Shown here: piece after piece, positions 7,585-15,185 of the stretch
Numbering within the stretch: the stretch's first letter is position 1
How the letters are laid out: each line of letters opens with the position of its first letter
Notes under the pieces: model-generated
What the model saw: only the letters and a program-made list of their open reading frames with translations
Databases searched by the model: none
Told to the model about the DNA's origin: nothing
Assembly (NCBI GenBank): GCA_964635875.1
Contig: CAZWRK010000014.1
Location: forward strand, 1-46,515
Source: CAZWRK01 sp964635875
GTDB taxonomy: Bacteria; Pseudomonadota; Gammaproteobacteria; Burkholderiales; Aquaspirillaceae
Direction: 5' to 3'
DNA: 46,515 nucleotides
Translations under genes and position numbers: made by a program

Positions 7585-7921
7585 CGCATTCCTCATAATC
7601 AGGATCGTCGTCGCTTGCTTGTAACGCTTTTACGATTGGTTCCGGCGCTTTTTCGCCGTACAGTTCTTTCAACGCCGCAGGTAGCTCGTTGCGGTAGTGC
7701 TGATCTAGCTTACTGACTAATGCTTCGTAGTAGTTGGCATTAAGCTCCAGCGTGCACATAGGACAGGGATCATCTATATCGTTGAATGGTTGCCTACCGC
7801 ATAGACAGGTCAGCCCGGCATTAATAAAGTCTTGCCGTAACGACCGTAGCATACCGAGCGCTACTCTCGCAGTTAGCAACGCAAATTGATCGCAGTAGAC
7901 TCTGGTAACTTTAGTTGGCAA
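7577..7921 (-). CDS. hypothetical protein with Cys cluster, TTG start
   Basis: 114 residues, unrecognised. C39, C41, C53 and C56 (CLCG and CPMC) suggest a small zinc site. The C-terminus is very acidic (ASDDDPDYEECDE). The start is TTG at 7921, which has GGAGGTG five bases upstream, the best SD in the neighbourhood; no ATG is available in the right place. Overlaps the upstream stop by 11 bases. Confidence 0.78.
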   Translation of the reverse strand: MPTKVTRVYCDQFALLTARVALGMLRSLRQDFINAGLTCLCGRQPFNDIDDPCPMCTLELNANYYEALVSKLDQHYRNELPAALKELYGEKAPEPIVKALQASDDDPDYEECDE

Positions 7922-8546
7922 ATTGCACCTCCGTAGCCCATTCGCCTGGTCGGTAAAAGCGCACCACTCGATTGACTAGCACTTCCTTCGGCAGTCTAAA
8001 TGCGTCTTTACTGCTGCCAACTAGCCTGGTTATCGAGTTAGAGGTAGTCGATAACTGCACTATTCGCAGAGGTATACATTCAGTCATGTTGCCGTATAGC
8101 ATGTAAATACCTGATTGCGATACAGTAGGCAAATGCCACTTAGAGGCTGCTGAGTTATCGTCTTTGTGCAGAATAGTCACAGTATCGTGATCTGTTAGCG
8201 CCTGCTTAAAAACGTTAGTTACGCTGCCCCTATTAACCCAGCCTCTAAGAACATCGGCGAGCATACTATTCAGCAAAGGCCGCGTCTTTGCCAGTACGGC
8301 TGCGGCTACTTCGTAAAAGGAGACGTTGATGTCATTTGCTGTAACGTTTTTACCGGATTGTATAATTCGTAGTAGTCGCTCTCTTTCGTCAGCAATTTGA
8401 CTTTCTACGTACACAAGTCCGTTGTTGGTACCGCTTAGATACATCGCGTCAAGAATATACTTGATCGCACGCAATAATGTATCTTCGCGTACGCCACAAC
8501 TCAACGTGTTCGTTGATATTTCGATCTTCACTTCTGGTTCAGTCAA
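7911..8546 (-). CDS. hypothetical protein, 211 aa, TTG start
   Basis: Not recognised. Soluble alpha/beta protein with a conserved-looking C-terminal YRPGEWATEV. The TTG start at 8546 is supported by AAGGAGAG seven bases upstream and lies inside the end of the topoisomerase VI A gene (eight-base overlap), so its translation is probably coupled to that gene. A link with topoisomerase function is possible from position only. Confidence 0.8.
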   Translation of the reverse strand: MTEPEVKIEISTNTLSCGVREDTLLRAIKYILDAMYLSGTNNGLVYVESQIADERERLLRIIQSGKNVTANDINVSFYEVAAAVLAKTRPLLNSMLADVLRGWVNRGSVTNVFKQALTDHDTVTILHKDDNSAASKWHLPTVSQSGIYMLYGNMTECIPLRIVQLSTTSNSITRLVGSSKDAFRLPKEVLVNRVVRFYRPGEWATEVQFAN

Positions 8547-9690
8547 GGAACTCTCCTTCTTTGAGTCGTGCCGGAGTGTAAGTATCAGTGACGTAACTGA
8601 TATCTTTGCTAATGAGTGCTTCGACTTCTAGCTTAAAGCCGTTCTTAAGCATCATTTCAATTTCTTTTTGCCACGACTTTTTCTTAGCAAACCAAGGATA
8701 CTCGGCAATTTGCTTAGCTCGCTTAATGTCCTGAGCGTTGAGTTTAATCTGCACGCTAGCATTTAGTTTGCAGCGCTCAAAGTCAGAACTGCGTAGACCT
8801 AAGAACCGAGCATTCGGAATAGCCATGCGACGAGATTCGTAGGCTAAGTTAATAGAGCCCTGCTTTAGCACGCTATAGATGTAATAACCCCACGGGTCAT
8901 TATCGAGCAGGCAATAGACGGGCAGTTTTAATTCGTTGTGTAGCCGGTGCAGCATTCGGCGCACACCGCGAGGCGGCTGCCCGCCGCCGTGAGTAAGAAT
9001 GCAGTTGTACTTCTTCCAGAACTTGTCTTCGTTGAACCGGCGCCAAACCGTATCTTTTTCAACGTGCAAGATAAACTTAGCAGTGCATTTGTCGAACTGC
9101 ACAATGTCTTCTTCGACAATAGACGGGATGCTGTAGCCGCCCGATCCCATTTTGGCGCAATCAATGTGATCGCCGCTATCGACTAGAGAAATGTTACCGA
9201 CCATCGCGCCAGCATTTTTGGCGTATAGATGTAACTCTTCGCGCATAGCGTCCAGAGTTACTTCGACATCTTCGATGATCGGATCGCATTCTTGCTGAGA
9301 GTCGAATGTCTCTTCGCGCGTCTTGGAAATGGTGTGCTTTAGCAAGTAGTACAAACCACGGATGCTGGTCGTCTTGCCTTGCTGAAGCAGTTGTTTACAG
9401 CCAGCAGCAACGAGCAAAGTCTGCATAAAGCTTTTTGCTTGGCCCAGGTTGAATAAATCGCGGCGGTTTTTACCGCTAGCCATTTCGATGATGCGTTCTT
9501 CTTCGTTAAATCTTACGTTATTCAGCGAACGGCTCGGAATGTCGATGTGCGGCGCGCGTTCGCGTTCTACGAACTCAAGAACTTCTGAGGCCATTTCTCG
9601 TAATGCGTTCAATGTGCGTCTGTCTTTTTCCGACAGTACAACTACCGCTTTCTCGACTTTCTTTTCTTTCTTCTTTTTCTTTTTGCTCAC
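8539..9690 (-). CDS. top6A: DNA topoisomerase VI subunit A (Spo11-type)
   Basis: The DNA-cleaving subunit of a type IIB topoisomerase. 383 residues, full family length. After a Lys-rich tail come IPSRS (51-55), the 5Y-CAP domain with catalytic tyrosine Y115 in IRGLYYLLKH, and the Toprim domain with E211 (HVEKDTVWRRF), HGGGQPPRGVRR and the acidic pair D263/D265 in LLDNDPWGYYIY. All residues needed for strand transfer and Mg binding are visible. GTG start at 9690 with AAGGAGCAATC upstream and a GTGA overlap with the preceding gene. No GHKL-ATPase B subunit is in this window, so it either works with a distant or host B subunit or cuts DNA alone, as Spo11 does. Confidence 0.92.
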   Translation of the reverse strand: MSKKKKKKEKKVEKAVVVLSEKDRRTLNALREMASEVLEFVERERAPHIDIPSRSLNNVRFNEEERIIEMASGKNRRDLFNLGQAKSFMQTLLVAAGCKQLLQQGKTTSIRGLYYLLKHTISKTREETFDSQQECDPIIEDVEVTLDAMREELHLYAKNAGAMVGNISLVDSGDHIDCAKMGSGGYSIPSIVEEDIVQFDKCTAKFILHVEKDTVWRRFNEDKFWKKYNCILTHGGGQPPRGVRRMLHRLHNELKLPVYCLLDNDPWGYYIYSVLKQGSINLAYESRRMAIPNARFLGLRSSDFERCKLNASVQIKLNAQDIKRAKQIAEYPWFAKKKSWQKEIEMMLKNGFKLEVEALISKDISYVTDTYTPARLKEGEFLD

Positions 9691-10028
9691 GATTGCTCCT
9701 TAGCAATGTCTAGGTCTGGAAACTCGCCGCTGTCGAAACGCTGAATGAACTTACCAATTGCTTCGCGATGCGCGTCATCAACTTTTAGGTAGGTCTTGTT
9801 AATTTCCACAAGAGCTTTAGTGTGTATTACGCCGGTTTTGTCAGTACACGCGACGCTGAGCACAGTAACTTTGTCGCTGAGTTTTTCTGGCGCTAGCCTG
9901 TAGTAAGACATAGCGACTGGGCAGGTGCTACAGCTACCACGCTTTCCTTTTACGCCTAGCTCTCTCAGCGTTTTTGCAATTTCGTCGGCTGTACTGCCGA
10001 GGCATTCCGGCCAATCTGACGCAGTCAT
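9687..10028 (-). CDS. conserved phage-type hypothetical protein, 113 aa
   Basis: Begins with a helical segment (ADEIAKTLRELGVKGKRG) followed by a C-S-T-C-P-V-A motif and ends with FIQRFDSGEFPDLD. I remember this order, helix then 'CPxA' then 'FxxxFDxGxxP', from short uncharacterised phage and actinobacterial proteins, but have no function for it. ATG 10028 follows GGGAGGTGG. The gene starts just after a GC-rich hairpin and its stop overlaps the GTG of the topoisomerase gene. Confidence 0.75.
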   Translation of the reverse strand: MTASDWPECLGSTADEIAKTLRELGVKGKRGSCSTCPVAMSYYRLAPEKLSDKVTVLSVACTDKTGVIHTKALVEINKTYLKVDDAHREAIGKFIQRFDSGEFPDLDIAKEQS

Positions 10029-10043
10029 TCTACCACCTCCCGG

Positions 10044-10068
10044 CGCCGGTGGGTAGCACCCACCGGCG
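10044..10068. repeat. GC-rich perfect 10-bp hairpin in a 5' leader
   Basis: CGCCGGTGGG (10044-10053) and its exact reverse complement (10059-10068) flank a five-base loop. It fills most of the 62-base gap between the secreted-protein gene and the gene at 9687-10028. No T-run follows on either strand, so it may be a processing site or leader structure close to the SD of the topoisomerase-linked gene. Confidence 0.85.
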
Positions 10069-10090
10069 AGATTAATTTGGCGATTAGCTA

Positions 10091-10513
10091 CTAGCGGAAG
10101 AAGCGCACGCGATAAATCGCACCGCTAGCTGACCGGCAATGCGCGTCAGCAACTACGCGGCTTCCGCAGATGCAGGTTGAAACTGCCTTCGGGTCTGTTG
10201 CGTAAGAGTAACCAATTCCTTCGGTAACACCCACGCCGCGCCAATCTGGAATACCTTCGCCGAACTGGTGAATTTCGTGCGACATGGTATTGAGTCGGGC
10301 CATTGCGTTTGCTCGTTCTTGCGCCAAGTCTTGCAGAGACTTAGTCTTGTTGTAGTACAGCTTATCCGTTGACTCTGGCGACTCAACATACTCCATGTGA
10401 GCGCCAGTATTTGCGTAGGAGTAGCTACGACGACGCCCAAAGGCATAAGCATCGCTAGCAACAACCGCGCAAGCCGCAAACACAAACAACCCGGTCCAGA
10501 ACTTCCTTGACAT
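10091..10513 (-). CDS. secreted protein with Sec signal peptide, 140 aa
   Basis: Residues 1-25 form a signal peptide: basic start MSRKFW, hydrophobic core GLFVFAACAVVAS and a likely cleavage after AYA. The mature part has a helical region with NAMARLNTMSHE, then GVTEGIGYSYA, a C-I-C-G motif and a C-terminal SGAIYRVRFFR. This resembles short secreted proteins I associate with planctomycetes and distantly with CAP-like proteins; that memory is weak. ATG 10513 has AAAGGATTT upstream; a TTG two codons earlier is less likely. Perhaps acts in the periplasm or cell wall during infection. Confidence 0.7.
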   Translation of the reverse strand: MSRKFWTGLFVFAACAVVASDAYAFGRRRSYSYANTGAHMEYVESPESTDKLYYNKTKSLQDLAQERANAMARLNTMSHEIHQFGEGIPDWRGVGVTEGIGYSYATDPKAVSTCICGSRVVADAHCRSASGAIYRVRFFR

Positions 10514-10599
10514 GCTCAAATCCTTTCAAACAGAACCTAACACAAAACGCAACCAACTCCGATTGCGTTAACACTCTCGATAGTCGCGCAACCGAAAAG
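10514..10599 (-). other. 86-base gap upstream of the secreted-protein gene
   Basis: One of the longer gaps in the compact array. It holds the SD of the secreted-protein gene (AAGGA) and T-rich sequence. I see no convincing -10/-35 pair and no hairpin, so a promoter here is possible but not supported. Confidence 0.4.
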
Positions 10600-10926
10600 T
10601 TACAGAGCCTGGGATATTGCCCGACGATCCTCTACAGCGTAAACGTGAAAGAACGCTGGGAAAGATGCTCTAGTTTCCCAGGCGTCTAAAGCATCGGCGC
10701 CAAGAGCATAACGCTCGGTATAGACGCCTTTTTCATCGTCAGTAAATTCGATAGCGTACGGCAACGGCTCATTTGCGTCGTCTTGGATTTCTCCAGCTTC
10801 GATTAGCACGGTTAAGCGCCACTCGTCGGCTTTAAGTCCCGTGTCAAACAAAAACACGCGGCCAGATAACGAGTTGAGTACTGGGTTACCGTCATCGTCA
10901 TTGTGAAAACAAAATACAGCTACCAA
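10600..10926 (-). CDS. hypothetical protein, 108 aa, TTG start
   Basis: Not recognised; acidic, alpha/beta. The only plausible start is TTG at 10926, with AAAGGG nine bases upstream. No membrane segment. Separated by about 17 bases from the upstream acidic protein gene. Confidence 0.7.
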   Translation of the reverse strand: MVAVFCFHNDDDGNPVLNSLSGRVFLFDTGLKADEWRLTVLIEAGEIQDDANEPLPYAIEFTDDEKGVYTERYALGADALDAWETRASFPAFFHVYAVEDRRAISQAL

Positions 10927-10943
10927 AGTCTAACCCTTTGTAA

Positions 10944-11441
10944 TTAATAGTCGTTTACCAGCTTGGCGTTGGCTTCTCTGAGCTTAGTGAGGAAATACAC
11001 AACTTGCATTCGAGACGCGACTAGCGCGTATAGCAGATTCATTATCTCGACATTTGAAAGCAGCAAGTCTTCGTCGTTGTCGAGCTTAGAGAGACACTTT
11101 ATCCAGTCGTCCAGGTGCTGAAGCACCGACGCCGGTATAGCTGGTTTTGCTTCAGCATCTGCGTCTGCGTCGTCATCGGCATCGTCGTCTGCGTCCGATT
11201 TTTCTTCCATGCGTAAATTGTAAAGATTGCAGTCGATATCTTTTTCAATATCTTTTGCAATGTATTCATCGACATTGTTGCACGGCACGTACGGTACTTC
11301 GTCGTTCAGATAAATACCGTACTTATGAGCAGCAATTTCGGACAGCATCGGTAGTTTGTCGTCGTCTACAAACTTAGGAGACAGTACCGTCGTCGCGCGA
11401 TCGTACGTGTTCTTTTTCTTAGCTACTGGTTTTTTCTTCAT
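10944..11441 (-). CDS. hypothetical protein with Asp-rich linker, 165 aa
   Basis: Basic N-terminus (MKKKPVAKKK), then a conventional region, then an Asp/Ala repeat tract (residues about 83-97, repeats of DADDDA) acting as a flexible acidic linker, then a helical C-terminal domain from about 103. ATG 11441 has AGGAGTACCGC upstream and overlaps the peptide deformylase gene by 23 bases, so the two are coupled. The repeated GTC/ATC codons of the tract may vary in number between relatives. Confidence 0.75.
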   Translation of the reverse strand: MKKKPVAKKKNTYDRATTVLSPKFVDDDKLPMLSEIAAHKYGIYLNDEVPYVPCNNVDEYIAKDIEKDIDCNLYNLRMEEKSDADDDADDDADADAEAKPAIPASVLQHLDDWIKCLSKLDNDEDLLLSNVEIMNLLYALVASRMQVVYFLTKLREANAKLVNDY

Positions 11442-12042
11442 GCGGTACTCCTGTTGCGTTGATTAAGATTCCGTTGAGGTGGTCAACCTCGTGCTGAATG
11501 ATTGTAGCAACCATACCGGTGTATTCTTGGCATTGCCGGTCTAGTCTAAACTTGTCGTCGATAAACGTTAGCTCGTCGTAGTCAACTAGTATTTGCTTAT
11601 TGCGAACCACTGTATACATTCTTCCAGGCAAACTTAAGCAGCCCTCAAAGCTGGTTACTGGCATACCTAGAAAAGTTACTTTAGGATCGCACATTACGAT
11701 AATATCGTCCCAAGTCGCGGGATGCAGTATCGTGTGATATAGCGTCGTAAATGGACTATAGCTCCATTTCTTTCTGACAACGACAAGTTGCACAGACCGA
11801 TACACTTGTGGCGCAGCTATGCCTAGAGCGTTAAGCTCGTTCATTAGCCAGAGCATACTTTGTGCAAGCTGCGATACGCCAACAAGTCGATTGTCGGTGT
11901 GTGTTAAAACACCATCGGATGCGGCAAGCCACGTGTGCTCAACAATAGGCTGTGCTTTTTTAAGAAGTACAGGGTCTGGGTATTTGGCTATAGCTTGCCG
12001 GGTAAATCCAAGCGGGTTTAACGCAGGTTTTTCGCTAGCCAT
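11419..12042 (-). CDS. def: peptide deformylase
   Basis: Removes the N-formyl group from nascent polypeptides at the ribosome exit. All three family motifs are present: GIAAPQ (74-79), EGCLS (133-137, metal ligand C135) and HEVDH (184-188, metal ligands H184 and H188, catalytic E185). 207 residues, longer than the ~170 of bacterial forms because of an N-terminal extension and an insert near residues 88-112 between motifs 1 and 2. ATG 12042 lies within the upstream gene (25-base overlap) and has no clear SD, so expression may depend on coupling. Phage deformylases are known, notably in marine phages. Confidence 0.95.
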   Translation of the reverse strand: MASEKPALNPLGFTRQAIAKYPDPVLLKKAQPIVEHTWLAASDGVLTHTDNRLVGVSQLAQSMLWLMNELNALGIAAPQVYRSVQLVVVRKKWSYSPFTTLYHTILHPATWDDIIVMCDPKVTFLGMPVTSFEGCLSLPGRMYTVVRNKQILVDYDELTFIDDKFRLDRQCQEYTGMVATIIQHEVDHLNGILINATGVPHEEKTSS

Positions 12043-12959
12043 GAGTTTAGAATAGCCGCAGCTGGTTTGCCGTCGGTCCTTTCTACTAATACGGAAGGGT
12101 CTGAGTCTACATAGCCAGTCTCAGGGCACTTAAACCGATGACAAGAATACCCCTTGGTCCTGAGTTCTTTTAGATGCCGACGTAAGCCGTGAATGTCTAC
12201 ATTTAACCACGGCGTAGTCGTACCCGGTTGCGGCGAAAACTTTTGGTACTTTGAATCCCAGGTGCCGATAGAGTATAGCGGCTTAACTGGCTTGTTTTCG
12301 TCTAGTATTTTTACAGGCAGACCGAACGATTCTCTTAGTCTCGCTGCTGCCTCTTCGTAGCTAATGTCTGCTGGCGTTAATGGCGTGTCGGTATACGGCC
12401 AGCTAAATGGGTGATAGGTAGGCACAGGACGATTGCGAAGATACTCGGAGTAGCGTTGCTGCTCTTCCTCAGTTAGTGCCCAGCCTATGGGTGAGTGATG
12501 TCGAAAACCCCAGCCATAGTTTTGGGCGTCTCGCGGCGGTGGCGGTGGGTTACTCCAGTCGTTACTAACGTAGCTTCCCGGTCGGTTAAGGTAACGACTT
12601 ACCGCAGAAGCCTCGTCTTTAATTACGCACCTGAACCAGCTTTTGCCAGGCTCTGCTCGCACTATTGTGACCTGCTTTACCGATACGTACACTTCTTTAT
12701 CGGTCCAGGACTTGACAGTTGCGTTGTCGCCAGTGAACGCGACTAGTTTACCGACTATTTTGATAAGCGGGGTTTTTACCTCATTGTCATACACCTCTAC
12801 GGAATCGTTTATGAGGTGGTGACTGTAGGCTATAACTAGCATGTCGTGTTGGTTAATAAACGACATGCTAGTGTCATCTGCTGATAATGAGACGTTGGCA
12901 AACGATAGATTAACTATCAGCAGCAAATGTTCGTTTAGAGCTAGGTATGCTTGTCGCAT
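12018..12959 (-). CDS. hypothetical protein, 313 aa
   Basis: Not recognised. The N-terminal ~120 residues are beta-rich; the middle has a proline run (NPPPPPRDAQ) and a Trp/Tyr/Pro-rich linker; the C-terminus ends with helical KPAAAILNSWLAKNLR. A small C-x(4)-C pair near residue 270 (CHRFKC) is visible. ATG 12959 forms a TAATG junction. A perfect 13-bp inverted repeat lies at 12835-12872 in codons about 30-42. Confidence 0.8.
   Translation of the reverse strand: MRQAYLALNEHLLLIVNLSFANVSLSADDTSMSFINQHDMLVIAYSHHLINDSVEVYDNEVKTPLIKIVGKLVAFTGDNATVKSWTDKEVYVSVKQVTIVRAEPGKSWFRCVIKDEASAVSRYLNRPGSYVSNDWSNPPPPPRDAQNYGWGFRHHSPIGWALTEEEQQRYSEYLRNRPVPTYHPFSWPYTDTPLTPADISYEEAAARLRESFGLPVKILDENKPVKPLYSIGTWDSKYQKFSPQPGTTTPWLNVDIHGLRRHLKELRTKGYSCHRFKCPETGYVDSDPSVLVERTDGKPAAAILNSWLAKNLR
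12835..12872. repeat. perfect 13-bp inverted repeat inside a gene
   Basis: ACTAGCATGTCGT (12835-12847) matches the reverse complement of 12860-12872 exactly, with a 12-base loop. It falls inside the coding region of the 313-aa protein. No T-run follows on the minus strand. Confidence 0.9.
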
Positions 12960-13567
12960 TACTTAGGCCCCAACTGTTCAGATACGATATCGGATATTGC
13001 CGCTTGCAATTCATTGCGCTTGTTTATCGCTCGTGATAGTTCACTCAGCGTATGCTGATACTTGTCTTTTTCGCCAGACGCTAGCGCGTCCAAATGGCTA
13101 GTCTCTAGCTTAGGTATTTCTTTGTTTAACTGCGCTAACTCATTGACCAAGTTGTGCAGCTTGTCGTTGGTCAGCAGCAAAGCTTGACGCGGCGGATTAG
13201 CTTCCGCTGATTTTGGGGTAACTTGCACCGTGAAATCAGCTGCTAGCTTATCGACTAGCGCTTTAGTAACTAGGTCTTTTATACGCCGCTGCCAACCGAA
13301 GTTGGAGTCAAAGTGTTTTTGCTCCGATAGAGCACTGACTAACGCCGTAGTGACGATTAGCTCTTCAAAGCGTTTGTGAGTCAAGAGTTTGTTAATGCTC
13401 TCGCTTACTGTCGCTTTAATAATCTTTTCAATTTCAGGTTTTACATGGTTCTCGACTGAAAAACCCTGCTCAACTAACAACTGTCGGACCGCTTTGATTA
13501 CGTCACTTTTTGTCGGACGGTCCATAAAGTTGATGACCGGCTGCTGCGACTGATCTGAGTTTGTCAT
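12959..13567 (-). CDS. hypothetical helical protein, 202 aa
   Basis: Not recognised. Mostly helical with two probable coiled-coil stretches: residues about 35-65 (ENHVKPEIEKIIKATVSESI) and 135-195 (NKLVNELAQLNKEI-like, then SRAINKRNELQAAISD). A scaffold or oligomeric role is possible. ATG 13567 overlaps the upstream stop as ATGA; TAATG junction at its 3' end. Confidence 0.78.
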   Translation of the reverse strand: MTNSDQSQQPVINFMDRPTKSDVIKAVRQLLVEQGFSVENHVKPEIEKIIKATVSESINKLLTHKRFEELIVTTALVSALSEQKHFDSNFGWQRRIKDLVTKALVDKLAADFTVQVTPKSAEANPPRQALLLTNDKLHNLVNELAQLNKEIPKLETSHLDALASGEKDKYQHTLSELSRAINKRNELQAAISDIVSEQLGPK

Positions 13568-13824
13568 TTAATCTCCACATTTTTCGGTAGTTCGTTGAAA
13601 GTCTCTACCACAAGCGTACCGCCGCTCAATCGTACTTGTCGTAAATTGCGATCAGCGGTTAAGGGTTTGAACACGATGATGCCATTACTTAGCGTGACAA
13701 CGTCGTCTGTGACCCACTGCTGGATAGTTTTACCGTTGTTATTGTATAGAGTAACTAACGTGTACATATTTGGTGCTCCAGCAACTTTCTTTTCACGCGC
13801 TTCTCTGGCTAGTACGGCTGTCAC
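13564..13824 (-). CDS. small membrane-anchored protein, N-terminus unresolved
   Basis: The soluble part (YTLVTLYNNNGKTIQQWVTD onward) looks like a small beta domain. The first usable start in frame is GTG 13824, which has no SD. In the same frame the 19 codons before it encode a clear transmembrane helix, WFFSFAGITIVGILVGAWV, so the real protein probably begins near 13889. No ATG, GTG or TTG precedes the helix after the TGA at 13903-13905. A nearby ATG (13895) is in another frame. This could be a start-region frameshift, a rare start codon or a sequence error. Confidence 0.6.
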   Translation of the reverse strand: MTAVLAREAREKKVAGAPNMYTLVTLYNNNGKTIQQWVTDDVVTLSNGIIVFKPLTADRNLRQVRLSGGTLVVETFNELPKNVEIK

Positions 13825-13934
13825 CCATGCGCCGACTAAGATTCCGACTATTGTTATACCAGCAAACGAAAAGAACCACGCCGTCGCTGTATCATTTAGT
13901 AGTCAGCCAAACCGTCCAGGTCGTTCTTGGTTCG

Positions 13935-14912
13935 TCACTGGGTAACTTCTTTCGGCGGCGCCGGGATTCGCAAACCAAATCGCTCTGCGAAATCATCGTA
14001 ACACTTTTTCATGTTAACGCCTGTTTTCCAACGTACGACGCCGGTTGCACGGTCAATCAAGCCGTCGTGCAGGTCTTGTTGCATGATGTTTAGTACGTCG
14101 GCAAACGGCATCGGTAAATTAATGCTCTTGTCATCGTACTTACGCGATAACGCTGTCTTGGTAAACCACTCCGGGAATTTGTCTACGAGCGTGCACGCTA
14201 CTGGCAAATGGCCTATCTTAGCCTTTAACGCGGCAATTGCTGCTAGCTGTTTTTTATTCAACGCCACTCCGATTGCACACCGGTTTCCGTTCTGGTCAAT
14301 GTACGCACAGTTTTTATCAGCTGCGTTGTAAGCTGGCTTACCGTTGTTGTAAACGAAATGCTTGTACGCCTTATTGAAAATACCTTGCAGCGTCAATCCG
14401 TGATCTCTCGACTTGTCCGGCTTAGACTTAAGCCTTGTATTTTTGTTATCCTTTAACTTAGGCACGCGCAGACCGTAAAGCTTCGCAAACTTTTCATAAG
14501 CCGATCTTACTTGCTTTCTAGCTTTCCAGCTGCCGCTATTGTCAACTAGCTTGTCGTGCAAAGCGTCTTGCGCGTGAGCCAATGCGTCGCGTAGCATTAC
14601 ATGCTTTGCAAGCTCGCGCTTACCTTTCCTGTATGCGTACATAGGGACAGGCGCATAGAGCTTGTTGAAAAACTCAGGAAAGGCCGTGGCTATATCTTCA
14701 ATCGGATTCCCCGTCATTTCGGCATTGTCTATACGAATTAGCCAAGCGAGGGGCATTGCCCAGCCAATAACGCAGCGCCGCTCGCCGTGCTCATCTACAA
14801 CGCGGTAGCAACATGAACCACTGTTTGAGCGGCATGGTTTTCGGCGCTTAACAATAAAGTTACGCCAACCTGCTGTGAAGACTTTCTGAAGAGTGAGTTT
14901 ATTGTTAGCCAT
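13935..14912 (-). CDS. protein with two tandem copies of a phage CxY..G.RC.IG domain
   Basis: 325 residues made of two homologous halves, 6-151 and 173-317. Each half has LTLQ-x-IF/VF at its start, then a Cys motif (CCYRVVDEHGERRCVIG; CAYIDQNGNRCAIG), FPE-(F/W)F, a helix with D-x-LHD-x-L and a closing YxxFAxxxGLR(V/I)P. Single-domain proteins with this Cys-Y...G-(K/R)-C-x-(I/V)-G pattern and a C-terminal 'FA..yGL' are familiar from phage genomes, without known function. The duplication within one chain is unusual. ATG 14912 follows AGGAGAATAC. Confidence 0.8.
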   Translation of the reverse strand: MANNKLTLQKVFTAGWRNFIVKRRKPCRSNSGSCCYRVVDEHGERRCVIGWAMPLAWLIRIDNAEMTGNPIEDIATAFPEFFNKLYAPVPMYAYRKGKRELAKHVMLRDALAHAQDALHDKLVDNSGSWKARKQVRSAYEKFAKLYGLRVPKLKDNKNTRLKSKPDKSRDHGLTLQGIFNKAYKHFVYNNGKPAYNAADKNCAYIDQNGNRCAIGVALNKKQLAAIAALKAKIGHLPVACTLVDKFPEWFTKTALSRKYDDKSINLPMPFADVLNIMQQDLHDGLIDRATGVVRWKTGVNMKKCYDDFAERFGLRIPAPPKEVTQ

Positions 14913-14943
14913 ATTAGTATTCTCCTAACTGTGTGAGTACTGC

Positions 14944-15183
14944 TTAAACTAGCCTAAGTTCTCGGCGAACTTCTACCACTTTAGCTTTTTGGTGAGCTTT
15001 GTCGAAAACAGGCCATCTCCTCGCTACCGCGTCAGCATCAAGCTTATAGTCAAACGTTTTTGCTTCTTGCAAGTCGTCCGTAGTCTGCGGACGTGCACCA
15101 GTTTCGGCGCTGGCTACTGCTGATAGCAAAAATACGGCTGTGCCTTTGTAACGCGGGTTGTTTTTGTACACTACTACATACAT
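14944..15183 (-). CDS. hypothetical protein, 79 aa
   Basis: Begins MYVVVYKNNPRYKGTAVFLL and ends with a basic EVRRELRLV. Not recognised; the start resembles small 'phage hypothetical' alpha/beta proteins. ATG 15183 lies just after the upstream stop (15186-15188); AGGAGCG is 12 bases upstream. A TTG three codons earlier sits too near that SD. Confidence 0.65.
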   Translation of the reverse strand: MYVVVYKNNPRYKGTAVFLLSAVASAETGARPQTTDDLQEAKTFDYKLDADAVARRWPVFDKAHQKAKVVEVRRELRLV

Positions 15184-15185
15184 AG

